NCBI RefSeq assembly: GCF_032854445.1
Contig: NC_088303.1
Location: 8,997,501 to 9,061,500 of the forward strand
Direction: 5' to 3'
Length of the DNA stretch: 64,000 nt
Origin: Liolophura sinensis
Lineage: Eukaryota > Mollusca > Polyplacophora > Chitonida > Chitonidae
Shown here: positions 1-9,640 of the stretch, piece after piece
Layout of the letters: each line of letters opens with the position of its first letter
How positions within the stretch are numbered: position 1 is the stretch's first letter
Notes under the pieces: generated by a model
What the model was told of the DNA's origin: nothing
Seen by the model: only the letters and a program-made list of their open reading frames with translations
The model's database searches: none
Position numbers and translations under genes: made by a program

Positions 1-414
1 CGTTTATCCTTAAGCGTGCACACACTGATACACTGCATAAGCTCGGTTTCGATTGCTGCGATAAACTCATTGCCGCGAGTGACGTCATAATTATTAAAAC
101 AAAGACCATTGGCATATGTTGGGTATTGGGCGGAGTTCAATAGGTTTTGACGAAGGGTGGGACCAGTTACCTAAACTGCTGTCGACTTAAATCTAAACAA
201 GGTTTCTGACACTTCCGTAGTGTTCGCACGTTTTGGTATAATATAATTTTAATTTATTTGTAGTGGTATGTGATCTCACGGCAGTATGGTTTTAGAGCTG
301 GGTTTCAGGGAATTTTGTTATATAAAACAATGTAGTCTATTCGCTGAGACAGTAGTGTAAATCAAATTACTCTCCACGCATATTGTCTTGTTCTTGAATA
401 AAAATGACGTCCCC
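1..414. other. Unassigned left edge
   Basis: No open reading frame with a recognisable product is visible here. The stretch includes a palindromic TGACGTCA at 80-87, a CRE-like octamer that may be chance. It ends where a SINE begins. Confidence 0.4.
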
Positions 415-612
415 CGACGTTACTCAAAAATATTTCGCTTATACGACGGCGGCCAGCATTATGATGGGAGGAAACAATGCAGGACTCGGGGGAAACCCAC
501 GACCATTCGCAGGTTGCGGGCAGATCTTCCCACGTACGCTCGGACAGCATGAGCTGGACTTGAACTCACAGCGACCGCTTTGATGGGAGGCTGCCGGGTC
601 ATTGCGCTTGAT
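415..612 (-). repeat. tRNA-derived SINE, family A, copy 1
   Basis: Read on the minus strand this is the family-A SINE. It has a tRNA-like head with a B-box-like stretch (GAGTTCAAGTCCAGCTCA in the family), a conserved centre (CACCATAATGCTGGCCGCCGT in better copies) and a tail reading AAATATTCTTGAGTACGG. The same module recurs in the window at about 11.1, 17.2, 20.2, 21.3, 22.2, 23.8, 36.9, 53.4 and 62.5 kb. The conserved centre resembles the central domains reported for mollusc SINEs (Meta/Nin types); which one applies is my inference. Confidence 0.8.
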
Positions 613-689
613 GATATAAAATAGGATCATTCAGCTTAACCTGGGGTTAGAGGGATATATTCACCGTGTTGGATCAGATCGCCACATTG

Positions 690-1000
690 GATATATGAAA
701 AGCTGCAATCAAAGGGTATCTGAGATACATATTTTGTTATCGACAACTTGTACATGCATTCCATTATGGTACACGAATTGAATACTGATTCGACTCAGTT
801 GCCTAGAACATACCTAGGGTCTTTCCAACATCATTGAAAACTGTTGACAGCTTCTCTTTGTAAGATTCTGTCGTATTTACGTACTTTATTTAATTTTTAT
901 TTCTTTGGTAGTTTGCGTTAAGCATTCTTTTGGAAATTCGCCTGGCGATTATTGACCTGGAGCGTCCATCTTGGTTGACTTGCTGGTATAACTGCATTTT
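690..1000. repeat. Left copy of a diverged dispersed repeat
   Basis: This stretch shares an ordered series of blocks with 13,120-13,690. Examples are ATCGACAACTT, GTACACGA..TGAAT, GCCTAGAACAT, CTTTCCA.CATC, and TTGTGTTAAACATTGTTTTGGAAA against TTGCGTTAAGCATTCTTTTGGAAA. Both copies run in the same direction about 12.5 kb apart, on either side of the Polinton remnant. Identity by eye is moderate with indels. Confidence 0.5.
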
Positions 1001-1186
1001 CCTTGCAATAATACAAGCGCACAACATGACAATGTGTGCCGCTTGCGGTGTTTTGTATGACTAAAAGGCAATTTTGGTAGCGCGTGTGAGTAATTTTTCA
1101 GATGGTTAAAACTGGTTAAAAGAAATAGACAATAATAACAAAATGTATGTACCGTAATACACCACGTCAGTTGTCTTAAGGCCGAT

Positions 1187-1362
1187 GGCGGTGGTACGGT
1201 GAGACAAAACAATGGTACGATGGCAAAAAGGGATGACACGATGGCGTGTTATCATGGCATCGTGCCATCGCTTCGTGCCATCGCACCATCGCTTGGCATC
1301 ATCGTGCCATCGCTTTGTGCCATTTCTGGGCGATGGAACGATGGTACGATGATGGCCTTATG
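1187..1362. repeat. CGATGG / CCATCG inverted-repeat cluster
   Basis: The left part repeats GATGG-CACGATGG-type words and the middle repeats their complement (GTGCCATCGC). It then returns to CGATGGAACGATGGTACGATG. A single strand of this stretch could fold into a long imperfect hairpin. No coding function is suggested. Confidence 0.6.
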
Positions 1363-1469
1363 CGTCTTTTCTGAATACGGCGGAAAAGGAGTGGTCAATG
1401 TCTTGATGACGATCTACAATCCCTCCATGTTCAGCATGTATGACCCAATCGTGAGATATGCCTTCTCCC

Positions 1470-2195
1470 ATATGGTCTCCACCCGTCTGGTGTCTCCCGG
1501 GACCCAGTCTCCACCTTTCTGATGTCTCGCTCGCCCCAGTCTCTACCCGTGTGATGTCTCACGCGCCCCAGTCTCCACCTGTCTGACGTCTCGCGTGCCC
1601 CAGTCTCCACCCGTCTAATTTCTCGCCCGTTCCAGTCTCCGCCCGCAAGATGTCTCGTGCGCTTCTCTTCGCCCGTCTTTCCACATGTCTGATTTCTCAC
1701 CCGCTCCATTCACCACCCGTCTGTCTCGCCCGCCCCAGTCTCCATCCATCAGATGTTTCGCCCTCTCTAGTCTCCACCCGTCTGTTGTCTCGCGCACCCC
1801 AGTCTCCGTCCGTCTGATATCTCGTGCGCCCCGGTCTCCACCCGTCTTGTGTCTCGCGCCCCATTTTCTACTCATCTGATGTCTCGCCCGCAACAGTCTC
1901 CACCCGCCTGATGTCTAGCCCGCCCCAGTCTCCGCTCGTCTGATGTCTCGTGCGTCCGTTTTAACCCGTCTAACCCGTCGCCCCACTCTCCAACCATCAG
2001 ATGTCGCCCTCGCCCGAGTCTCCACACGTCTGATGTTCCGCCCGTTCCAGCCTCCATCCGTCTGGTGTCTCGCCTGGACCAGTCTCCACCCGTCTTATGC
2101 CTCCCCCGCACCAGTCAACATGTCTAATGTCTCGCCCACCCCAGTCTCCACGTGTCTGATGTCTCGCGCGCCCCAGTCTACATCCGTCTGATTTC
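1470..2195. repeat. 32-bp CpG-rich minisatellite
   Basis: About 22 degenerate copies of a 32-bp unit. The core reads roughly CAGTCTCCACCCGTCTGATG followed by TCTCGCGCGCCC. Successive CAGTCTC words at 1,505, 1,537 and 1,569 fix the period. Open frames on both strands across this array are by-products of the repeat, not genes. It lies just left of the Polinton polymerase remnant. Confidence 0.85.
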
Positions 2196-2949
2196 TCGCC
2201 ATTTGACTAATGGGCAACGAGCAGATCAACAAACGTTTGACTTTCGCGTTGACCCGATAAATAGAAGTTTGGAGATAGGGTGGATCGTGCCGCTACAGCT
2301 AAACGCTTGGGATTTTCTCCGATTTACCCGTTCCCTGACGACAGGAGGATGGGAGTACCCCCATCACAGTAGTGGATAGGTCCAAGCGCTTGTTTTATTG
2401 TGTTTTTTTCCGGGTTGAGCAGGGTGTGGCTTGCAAACTGTTAGCGAAAGGCATCTCTCTTCAAAACAAATCATGGCCCACACATGCACAATACCAGCGC
2501 GAGTTTAGTTTTAGTGGGACACTTACTTTAGTTAGTAGGAAATCAACGCCAAGCACATGGAGCGTCAGACGTAAGAGGAGGAGGAGGACGAGCACCCGTC
2601 TTGTGCGGACACATCACCTAAAACGTACGCCAGTGTGATAGACATTTCCCGCAGGATAGAGCAACTGCCCCAGTGTACTTCTTCCGCCGGGGCAAAGCGT
2701 GTTTCTCGGTGGTCATTGCCACACATCGAAGCCGCCATCGCCACATCATATTCACAATCGGCAACAACGCCCCCGCAACGAATTCACCGCGTCGGCCAGA
2801 GTTTGGGTAAGTGTTCCGCGTTTCAAAGCAGACGTGAAAAACCCAGCTCCTGCCGGCAAAACGTTTGCCATGTGTCGGGTACATCTCATGCTCCCGACCG
2901 GGCATTGAAACGTCCACCGGATTTCCGTTTCCTCCTGCCGGGCGAGAAG
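2196..2949. other. Unassigned GC-rich stretch before the polymerase remnant
   Basis: Short frames are open on both strands but none gives a product I recognise. It sits where the N-terminal half of the Polinton DNA polymerase would be expected. It may be a decayed part of that gene or non-coding element DNA. Confidence 0.3.
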
Positions 2950-4570
2950 TCTATGTAGCTGTAATAAAACTGGCCTTTGGTGACCCGGCAGTGGCCAAAC
3001 TCACTCACCAAGCGTACACGGACGCCGAGTACAAGACCCTGCATGAAACGTGGAGGAAGCATGGCATGCGCACTGTAATAGACTTTCTGCGGTGGCACAA
3101 CAACCTGGACGTGAAACCCTTCATGTAGGCGGCGAGGAAGATGGTGGCTTTCTACTAAACCATGCACATCGACGTGTTCAAAGAATGAATCAGCATACCA
3201 GGGCTCACCCTCCACTACTTGTTTTACGATCTGCGTTCCGTGTTTACGCTCATCAGTGAGAAAGACATGCACGACTGACTAAGACAAACATCGTTGTTGG
3301 GACGAGCATTATTTTCCATCGTTACCACCAACGAGACGTGAAACGTATACGGGGAGGTAAGCTCTGTCAGTCACTATATCCCATGAGCACGTTGTGGGGA
3401 AAAGTTAGTTCCCTCTGGCACAGCGACGCGTCTGGCTGAAAAATGGCTGGACCAGCAATCGCACCAGCTCGGGGTACCCATCAGCCACCGGCTCAACCAC
3501 ACGGGAAAACGATCCGTGATGGCCAACTCCCCGTTGACGGGTTTGCCCGCATGGACGGACGTCCCACCGTCTTCCATTTCCACTGTTGCTGTTACCACTA
3601 CCAGGGCTGTCACCTGAATCATCCGCGACAGGGAGAGCTACGCTACACCGATCGACGAGGTTTAACACCCCAAGACTTACGTCGGGAAGTGGATGACAGC
3701 GAAATACGTCCAGTCCCACGGGTACGTGTTGGAAATCCATATGGGAGTGCGAGTTCCCCTGCATACTGAATCGCGCCAGGTGTTGCGCGCTTTCCTGCCG
3801 CAGTACGCCTTACCCTCGTAACAGCAACAGCTCACGAGGCAAAACCGCGACAAGGACCGACACGTGGATGTAAAAATCTGTGGCCTGGCGAAGACGCGCG
3901 AGCTATTGGGAGTGTACGGTGCCGTACCTTTGACCAGATCGATGACGACATCTTCGAAGTGGTGAGCAGCAAAAGGACCATTCGTTTACAGTCTACCGTT
4001 GAAAATAGAATGTATGGTGTAAGTAGTACGCCAAACTACGTATGTAAGTCTCGTACAACTTTATGGCTCGGTTCTTTGACAAGTCTGACTGGCAGTATAG
4101 TGAGATGGACACGGACTCGACGTACATGGCCTGGTTAGACCCGGACTGAAAATCCTTGGTTAAACCTGTGCTATATGAAGCGGAGCAGGAAAAGTGGCTG
4201 CCTCGACGCGACCACTACGACTTTGATAAACGTACGCCGTGGATCTTCAAAGTCGAGTGGACTGGTGAAGCTATCGTCATCTAGTGTTCGAGGACATACT
4301 ATTGCTAGGGTTGGGAGTCGAACACTTAAGACAAACTCTCCCGCAAAGGCGTTAGCACCCGGGGTGTGGACAAGGACGTGTGTACCTCTTCGTCTAACGC
4401 AGCCAAGTGAACAGAATGGCGTGAACGGAGGTATGTGTTTGCGGGGGAACACGATGTATTCCCACACGCAGCACGAAGACGGTTTTCACTTATTTTTATT
4501 TTTTGAAGTACTGCTTGATACTGTGAGCTACTGTGAGCTTGATACTGTCCACATACCTGGACATTTGACC
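2950..4570 (+). pseudogene. Protein-primed DNA polymerase B remnant (Polinton/adintovirus type)
   Basis: Broken remains of the C-terminal half of a family-B, protein-primed DNA polymerase, which copies the element's linear DNA. Seen in pieces and in different frames: a helical block ending LRWHNNLDVKPFM (to 3,125, then a stop); GLTLHYLF and the SEKDMHD region (about 3,200-3,280); IRDGQLPVDGF near 3,520; the palm motif MDTDS with both aspartates at 4,105-4,119; and the C-terminal block containing KRTPWIFKVEWTG (about 4,225-4,265). Frame changes and stops between the blocks show it is dead. About 530 codons remain, roughly half the usual length of such polymerases. It faces the minus-strand structural genes and converges on them near 4.6 kb. 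The family assignment rests on the order of these motifs. Confidence 0.82.
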
Positions 4571-4679
4571 TGACTGTCACCGACGGTTATACCATGACTT
4601 TATGATGTGTTGCCGTGAAGGCAAAATAAATACAGGTCAAACCGACAGTGTGCAAGTGTCATCTCCTCTAATTTCATAG

Positions 4680-5148
4680 AACGTCAAACAGGAAAACACG
4701 AAAAAAAATTATTAAGGCCAACAGGACCTCAAACTGGCGGGCCACTAAATCGAACACTATTACATCATTATCGTACGTCGTGCAGGACGTGTCGAACGTA
4801 TGCACAATAGCGTCCATGTGACTACGTCGAGTGCGCTGGGTTAAGTAATACACGCAGTATTGCCGCACACAGCCGTGTCCAGACTCTGCAGCCGCCGATC
4901 ACAGTGGTATGTTCTCAGTTTCAGCCAAGCGGTGATATCGGTGTGGAGTTTACACGCCAGTGAAGACCGCCACTCAATGTTGCTCGGGCCGGAGGCACGT
5001 GTCTGTGTTGACATAAGCGTCATGTCCAACATTCATATACCATTCGTAGTCCGTAAAGGGCGTTCCAATTCGATAATCGCAAGATCCATTTCCTAAACAA
5101 CGTTTAACACTAGCTCCCAAAGACAAAGTATGTAAGAAATTGTACAAG
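4680..5148 (-). pseudogene. Adenain-like cysteine protease remnant (Polinton PRO)
   Basis: Remains of the maturation protease that adenoviruses and Polintons use to process virion proteins. Minus-strand pieces include DAYVNTDTCLRPEQH (about 5,005-4,960), the block before the catalytic cysteine (LQSLDTAVCG, Cys codon at about 4,865-4,867) and, after a frame change, RQYCVYYLTQRTRRSHMDAI (from 4,865). The expected tryptophan after the histidine of the HW motif is a stop here, so the gene is inactive. The upstream part overlaps a segment of about 136 bp that is copied again at 5,541-5,676. Confidence 0.78.
5013..5148. repeat. 136-bp direct repeat, copy 1
   Basis: Starts ATAAGCGTCATGTCCAACAT and ends near TTGTACAA. 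A near-identical copy lies at 5,541-5,676, differing at about 7 sites plus small indels. Copy 1 lies across the capsid 3' end and protease 5' part, so it is probably the source. Confidence 0.85.
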
Positions 5149-6160
5149 GCCTCATTGCTTCTGACGTTAATGTAATAGTGACCATGACGCAGGCTAAACC
5201 GTATCTCAAGCTACAAATCGCCTTTGTGGACCAGGTTCAGTTGGTGATCATTGTGGAGGTTGGAGATAATGGGGAAACAAAACAGCTTGATGCCTTTGGC
5301 TAACGTGAAGCGGAAGATGACGTTCGTCGTGGAACACTTTCCCCGTGTTGGTGAAGAGGTTCATACACGTTCTGACGAAATTCTCGGTCTCAAAGTTGGG
5401 TGTCAGGGGCTAGAAGTGCTGGAAATGGAAAGGGTTTTGTTCTTTGATGAGGGTATGAGGGTCTTTGGGCACGGAGAAATACCTGGTTAGCAAGCGGCGG
5501 ATGGGGTGCTTGGCAGGGGCTTTGTCCAACGCTTTCAAATATAAGCGTCATGTCCGACATTCATATACCATTCGTAGTCCGTAAAGGGCGTTCCAAGTCG
5601 ATAATCGCAAGATTCATTTGCAAAACAACGTTTAACACTAGCTCCCAAAGACAAAGGTATGTAAGAAATTATACAAATAGGAAATAAAGCCGGTAACACA
5701 CAAGAGAGAAGCAGTCATCAAACGCTCGCAGCTGAACACCACCGGTCACTTAGACTTTGAGCCCAGAGATCAATATCTCCACCAAGAGGATATTGTAGTT
5801 GAGATCCTCCTCACCAGACTCAAGGCAAATGCGTCCTTGGACGGAGTGAGTCGGATGCGGACGCTCACGTTGTTGAGCAGGTGACGACGTTGCAGGAACA
5901 TGTCGCCAGTGCAGCCGCTCCAGCATGTCTACCAACCTACCGATCTGTTGCCACAGTAAATGCCACAAGTCCAAGTAAGTGTCACTGTCCGCGTTGGTGA
6001 TTAGAAGTTCCACAAACTCCACGACACTCAGATTGGCGATGGGACAGAAAGCATACCAGCGACCTTCTCGAACGCTGGTGTCGGCAGAAGGTAACGTCCA
6101 CAAGTCACTGCTGATCGAAAGAAAAAACTTAGGGTGGGGAGTGGAGTTGGCTAGAAATAT
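5100..6160 (-). pseudogene. Major capsid-like protein remnant (Polinton, F54H12.2-like family)
   Basis: Degraded capsid gene on the minus strand. An N-terminal block contains DLWTLPSADTSVREGRW and SDTYLDLWHL (about 6,090-5,960). A middle block in another frame has LLNNVSVRIRLTPSKDAFAL (about 5,890-5,830). A later block has AKHPIRRLLTRYFSVPKD (about 5,515-5,460) and FVRTCMNLFTNTGKVFHDER (about 5,390-5,320). The end has LNLVHKGDL and LEIRFSL (about 5,240-5,200). This order matches the large protein annotated as F54H12.2-like in animal genomes, which is the Polinton capsid family to my knowledge. An inserted 136-bp duplicate (5,541-5,676) separates the middle and C-terminal blocks, and stops and frameshifts occur throughout. 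Confidence 0.75.
5541..5676. repeat. 136-bp direct repeat, copy 2 inside the capsid remnant
   Basis: Same direction as copy 1, offset by 528 bp, and placed inside the capsid gene between its central and C-terminal blocks. Sequence on either side differs from copy 1, so this is a short transposed duplication rather than a long tandem duplication. Confidence 0.8.
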
Positions 6161-6189
6161 CCGCCGCCCAGCGAGCAGGTGACGATTGG

Positions 6190-6549
6190 GAGCAGTGCGT
6201 CGGGAATTCCATTTTATAGGCTTGCGCCTCACCCCGGCCATCTTGGGCCACACAATGCGCCGGGCATAGCGACCGGCTTTGAACAAAAAACAGCTTGTGT
6301 TTTCAAGGCATGGCTCATCGGTGTTCCACCCCACACGTCGTCCATGACGTTCAGTCGGGTACGTAACGCGGGTTTTTCCGACGCTTGCACGGCAGGCTTA
6401 ATAAGGGTTGCTCCATTTTGATAGAACTGCCCAGCAAAACGTGACCTAGCTGTAGGGTCGCTTCTGAAACACAGGCAACCCATATTCGCCAGCTTGATTG
6501 GTGTAATAGTCGATGTATGATAGATACATCGCAGGGTTGTCTTTGACAC
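6190..6549 (-). pseudogene. Small virion-type protein remnant (Polinton PX-like)
   Basis: The minus-strand frame carries a basic, Ala/Leu-rich helix block, LIKPAVQASEKPALRTRLN (from about 6,405), followed by MDDVWGGTPMSHALKT. This resembles the short helical protein found next to the capsid gene in many Polintons. A separate frame keeps a basic tail near 6,270-6,200. Its role is probably a minor virion protein, by family context. It has frame breaks and lies directly upstream of the capsid remnant. Confidence 0.55.
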
Positions 6550-6589
6550 TCATTGCAAAAGTAAACCGCGCCGCTGTTGAAAGTAATAT

Positions 6590-6845
6590 GTCAGTACCAC
6601 TTTACCGCGTTCGTCCTCGTACGGTAAATTCAACAGCTGCTTCAGATACGGGCCGAATCTGAGCCTCATTGTTTCCAAAACAGCACGGTATTTTTCAGTG
6701 CACATCATCGAAGCTGAACGTCAAATCATAGGCGTGAGGCTTGAGCTTTGTGTTTGTGTTGGTCAACAAACCTGCCAGAGCCTTGGCAAGCGCGTTGGAT
6801 GAAGGGTAATAGCCTGCTGGCAGTTTTCACTTAGGATTAGCCCGG
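6590..6845 (-). pseudogene. Possible second Polinton structural protein remnant
   Basis: A minus-strand block contains KLPAGYYPSSNALAKALAG (about 6,825-6,770) followed by LKPHAYDLTFSFDDVH, then a stop. The GYY-plus-helix pattern recalls an unnamed protein often found among Polinton virion genes. I am not certain of the family. A second frame (MRLRFGPYLKQLLNLPYEDE) follows at about 6,680-6,615. Confidence 0.4.
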
Positions 6846-6877
6846 TGCGGAGTCAAGGACATACCACACTTCGTCTT

Positions 6878-6904
6878 ACCTCCGTACCAGGTGCGGAGGT
6901 AATG
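6878..6904. repeat. 27-nt near-perfect palindrome
   Basis: TTACCTCCGTACC and GGTGCGGAGGTAA flank a single A, giving 13-nt arms with one mismatch. It sits between two minus-strand gene remnants and could be an old hairpin terminator or binding site. Confidence 0.7.
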
Positions 6905-7319
6905 TATTTTTAATAACCCACATTCTTAGTCACCACTCAAATGCATGGCCTTTGGCAGTTTCGTGGTTAAATGGGCCATGTTTTTTGGGGGAAGTAGCCA
7001 AGCGAGCTGTTACTGGACGGCGTCACGTAAAACATGCTGGTTGGGTGATCTTCTCCGGGCGAACTGACCGTATTTCTATCTGGCGCCGGTATTTGACTCC
7101 ACTTCAGCGGGTGGTACGATGGCTAGACACTGAAGCGGTCCGGGTCGCTGCTATGGTCGTCTCGTGGGTCGTCGGCGTTGCGTGGTGGCTGTTGTGGTTT
7201 TGGTGGAAATGGTGGAGAGAGAAGGCGTGGTATACGGAGAGGGAAGAGGAGTGGTGTACTGGGCGGTAGAAGGGTGAGAACGTGCGGGCGCAGACCGTGT
7301 TGTAGATGATTTTTTTTGT
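6905..7319. other. Low-complexity stretch between gene remnants
   Basis: The plus strand is GGT/TGG-rich around 7,140-7,260 (minus strand His/Thr-rich frames). No recognisable product is visible. The overlapping open frames on both strands reflect base bias. Confidence 0.4.
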
Positions 7320-7720
7320 CTGGGGTGGTGTTCCATCATTTCCCGCACCCACTCGAGTCAGCAATCGTTCTATCGCTCGGTGTCGCCCAACATGTGGGTT
7401 GCGCACTTAGTCTCGCAGGAAGTCCTCTCGACCCGTGGCTTGCAAGTGATGTCCTTCACGAAATGTGCCGTTTACCAAGTCGATCATGTTACTCTCGGGG
7501 ACGGTCTTTCCATCGACGGTCAGTTATCCGCGGTCCTTCCACCCCATAGATGGACTTTGTTTGATGCACTCGAGAAGCAGAGCAGCCTTTCGCCGTAAAG
7601 CGATGGGGACATTTTCTAAAACGTTCTCTTAGACGTTCTGGGGTGGCTCGAGCCAGCAGGGATAGCAAGGACGCGTTAAGTTGGAACCGGCGTCACATTG
7701 CGGGCGCTGACGTTGAAACA
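7320..7720 (-). pseudogene. Conserved short Polinton protein remnant of unknown role
   Basis: In one minus-strand frame it reads NVPIALRRKAALLLECIK (from about 7,610), GWKDRG, a stop, then LTVDGKTVPESNMIDLVNG (about 7,530-7,475), EDFLRD, another stop, and VRNPHVG. A short helical block, SLLARATPERLRERF, precedes it in a different frame (about 7,665-7,620). I know this pattern as a short protein carried by many aquatic-animal Polintons next to the ATPase; its function is not established. Stops within the frame show it is dead. Confidence 0.55.
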
Positions 7721-7739
7721 ACTGATTCGGCAGACCGTG

Positions 7740-8360
7740 CGTACGAGGTTTTATGACTTGGGCAGGTAGACGTGCTGGATCTCTCCAGGGAAGATGTGGG
7801 TGCGAAGGCGTAGCTGGTCGGATGTGGCTTGCTTGAAATCCACCAACAAGTAACCTTGAGGTCCGGCGATGGCATCGTCAAACATCTCGCGCACGTACTG
7901 AGTCCGCCCTGGAGCCTCTGTTTAGCGATCGTGGTAATCTGTTTTTAAGCAACACCAAGTAGTGCCCGTTCAGACTGATGGTACCATGATCTTTGGTTTC
8001 GTTGCATTAGTTCTGCAAGATGCACACGACGTTGCTATTGCGGTGGTGGGTACCTTTCGCTTGAGCCATCAAATCGTCCACGACGGCTACATCCGCTCCT
8101 CAGGGTCGAATGCTGACAGGCTGCACACACTTTCTTCAAACCGAACGTTGGGTTTCGTGGTGTACCACGTCTGCCTCTTCCTGTAACACCAGACGACACA
8201 GTTTGGTGAATGAAGGCTTGAGCGTGCTCCACCAACAGTTTAAAAAACACGGACTTTAAACACCCCGTCAGTCCGCTGACGATGGTGGTAAACGAATGCT
8301 CCCATCGAGTATCCATGGTTGGAGATGCTGGGTTAGTCCATCTGGTCTTACGGGTGAGGG
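7740..8360 (-). pseudogene. FtsK/HerA-type packaging ATPase remnant (Polinton)
   Basis: Remains of the ATPase thought to package Polinton DNA. A P-loop-like motif, SGLTGCLKSVFF, is at 8,251-8,277, with a Leu where the GK(S/T) loop needs Gly. A Walker-B-like VVDDLMAQAKG lies in another frame at about 8,053-8,084. A further block, SNVVCILQN and ISLNGHYLVLLKN, is at about 8,040-7,940. The C-terminal block GYLLVDFKQATSDQLRLRTH and FPGEIQHVYLP lies at about 7,860-7,755. At least two frame changes occur. It lies between the integrase and the virion genes, as in intact Polintons. Confidence 0.78.
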
Positions 8361-8759
8361 TGAAGTACAGTGTGGGAGGCCGTTGTAGCCGCCGCCATCG
8401 CCGGGTATGGCAAGGTAGACTGTTTGCTTCTGCTGCTCCGTGCCGTGTTGGATGGAGAATGGGGGGTGTGGAAACGGTGGTGTTAGTAGGCGGTGATCGA
8501 TGTCGATGTCGGGACCGGGAGATCTCGTAAAATTCGGCCGGGAAATGGTCACGATGATCTGTCGAGGAGTTCCGTGGCCAATCCATTCCGATTCCTACCA
8601 ATATTCAGATGTAAAGGCGACGGCGGCGACGGTCGGGGAAAAGGCTTCCAGGCCAGCTGTCAACGGAGGAGAGTGTTATTCAATTGCCCTTGTAGATAAT
8701 AAATGTCCGAATGTCTTGGAGGAGATCCGCGACCAATCCTTTACCAAGGTTTCAATGTA

Positions 8760-9640
8760 GAGCAGAACTCTGAGCATAAGTTTGACGTCCGCATAGAATT
8801 GAAGCTGAGTGGATAGCCGAGCCATTTCACCCAATAGCACACTTTTCCTCGACGACGTCCCACCTTTTAGGTTTTCTCCATCTTGTCTATAAAACTTGTC
8901 TGCTGCGGCGGTCACCGGTTGCACTTCGGTCTCGTAAAACGTCACGAGCAACCGTTCCTCGTTCAAGTCCTCCGGTGTGTACATGACGGGGTGTCGAGGG
9001 TGGGTACGGACGATGCGGAACATTTCCGCGCTCCAATTCGGGCGGTACAATCTTTCGAATATCCCTTTCACTTTACTTATACGTACGAGATCGCCAGCGC
9101 TATAACGCTACACCAATCGCCTGGACGTACGTGGACCATACAAGGCTTGATGCATGTCTTTCTGGTTCTGCACGGTGTCTTCGATGGGGGCCTGCTGTAT
9201 AGTCTGGTGATACGCTTGAATTTAGCCACCGAGCAGCAACGGTAAGGCGTCCAGGTACAGCCGAGTGTTATAAGCGGTGAAATACTTGTACATGCATCCT
9301 TCCAAGGTACGGTTAAATCGATCAGACAAGCACCACATTTGGTGCGCAGTGGGACGAAGCGAACTTGGAGATGACATCAATGTAGGTAACGGCTGTCGTC
9401 GTTCTCTTTGACAAACGCTCCCATGTCGACCTGGGCCGCCTGCCCTTGACTGTCTATACCCCCAACCACGACCCGGTTACAAAGGTAGGGCCGTTGAGCG
9501 GGATGGTGCAGTGTGGACGTGTCCTGTTGGGCCAGCCATGCCCAAACTCGGGCCCGACTCACTTTTGCTGCTGCTGTCGACTGGTGTGAGGCATGGTGCC
9601 TACCCCAGACAGTATATTTTTTTAAAGATTCCAACCCCGG
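8760..9640 (-). pseudogene. Retroviral-type integrase remnant with chromodomain (Polinton INT)
   Basis: Minus-strand pieces in order are WAWLAQQDTSTLHHPAQRPY (about 9,545-9,485), then VVVGGIDSQGQAAQVDM, holding the first catalytic Asp position at about 9,425. In another frame come MYKYFTAYNTRLYLDAL (about 9,295-9,245), then FERLYRPNWSAEMFRIV and PEDLNEERLLVTFYETEVQ (about 9,060-8,920). Last is a chromodomain-like GRRRGKVCYWVKWLGYP (about 8,865-8,815). The central region with the second Asp and the Glu is scrambled. The C-terminal SH3-like block plus chromodomain is typical of Polinton integrases. Several frameshifts make it inactive. Confidence 0.82.

Noticed and set aside
1431-2191. Several 65-90 codon frames on both strands
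   Set aside because: They lie wholly in the 32-bp CpG-rich array and shift frame with the repeat.
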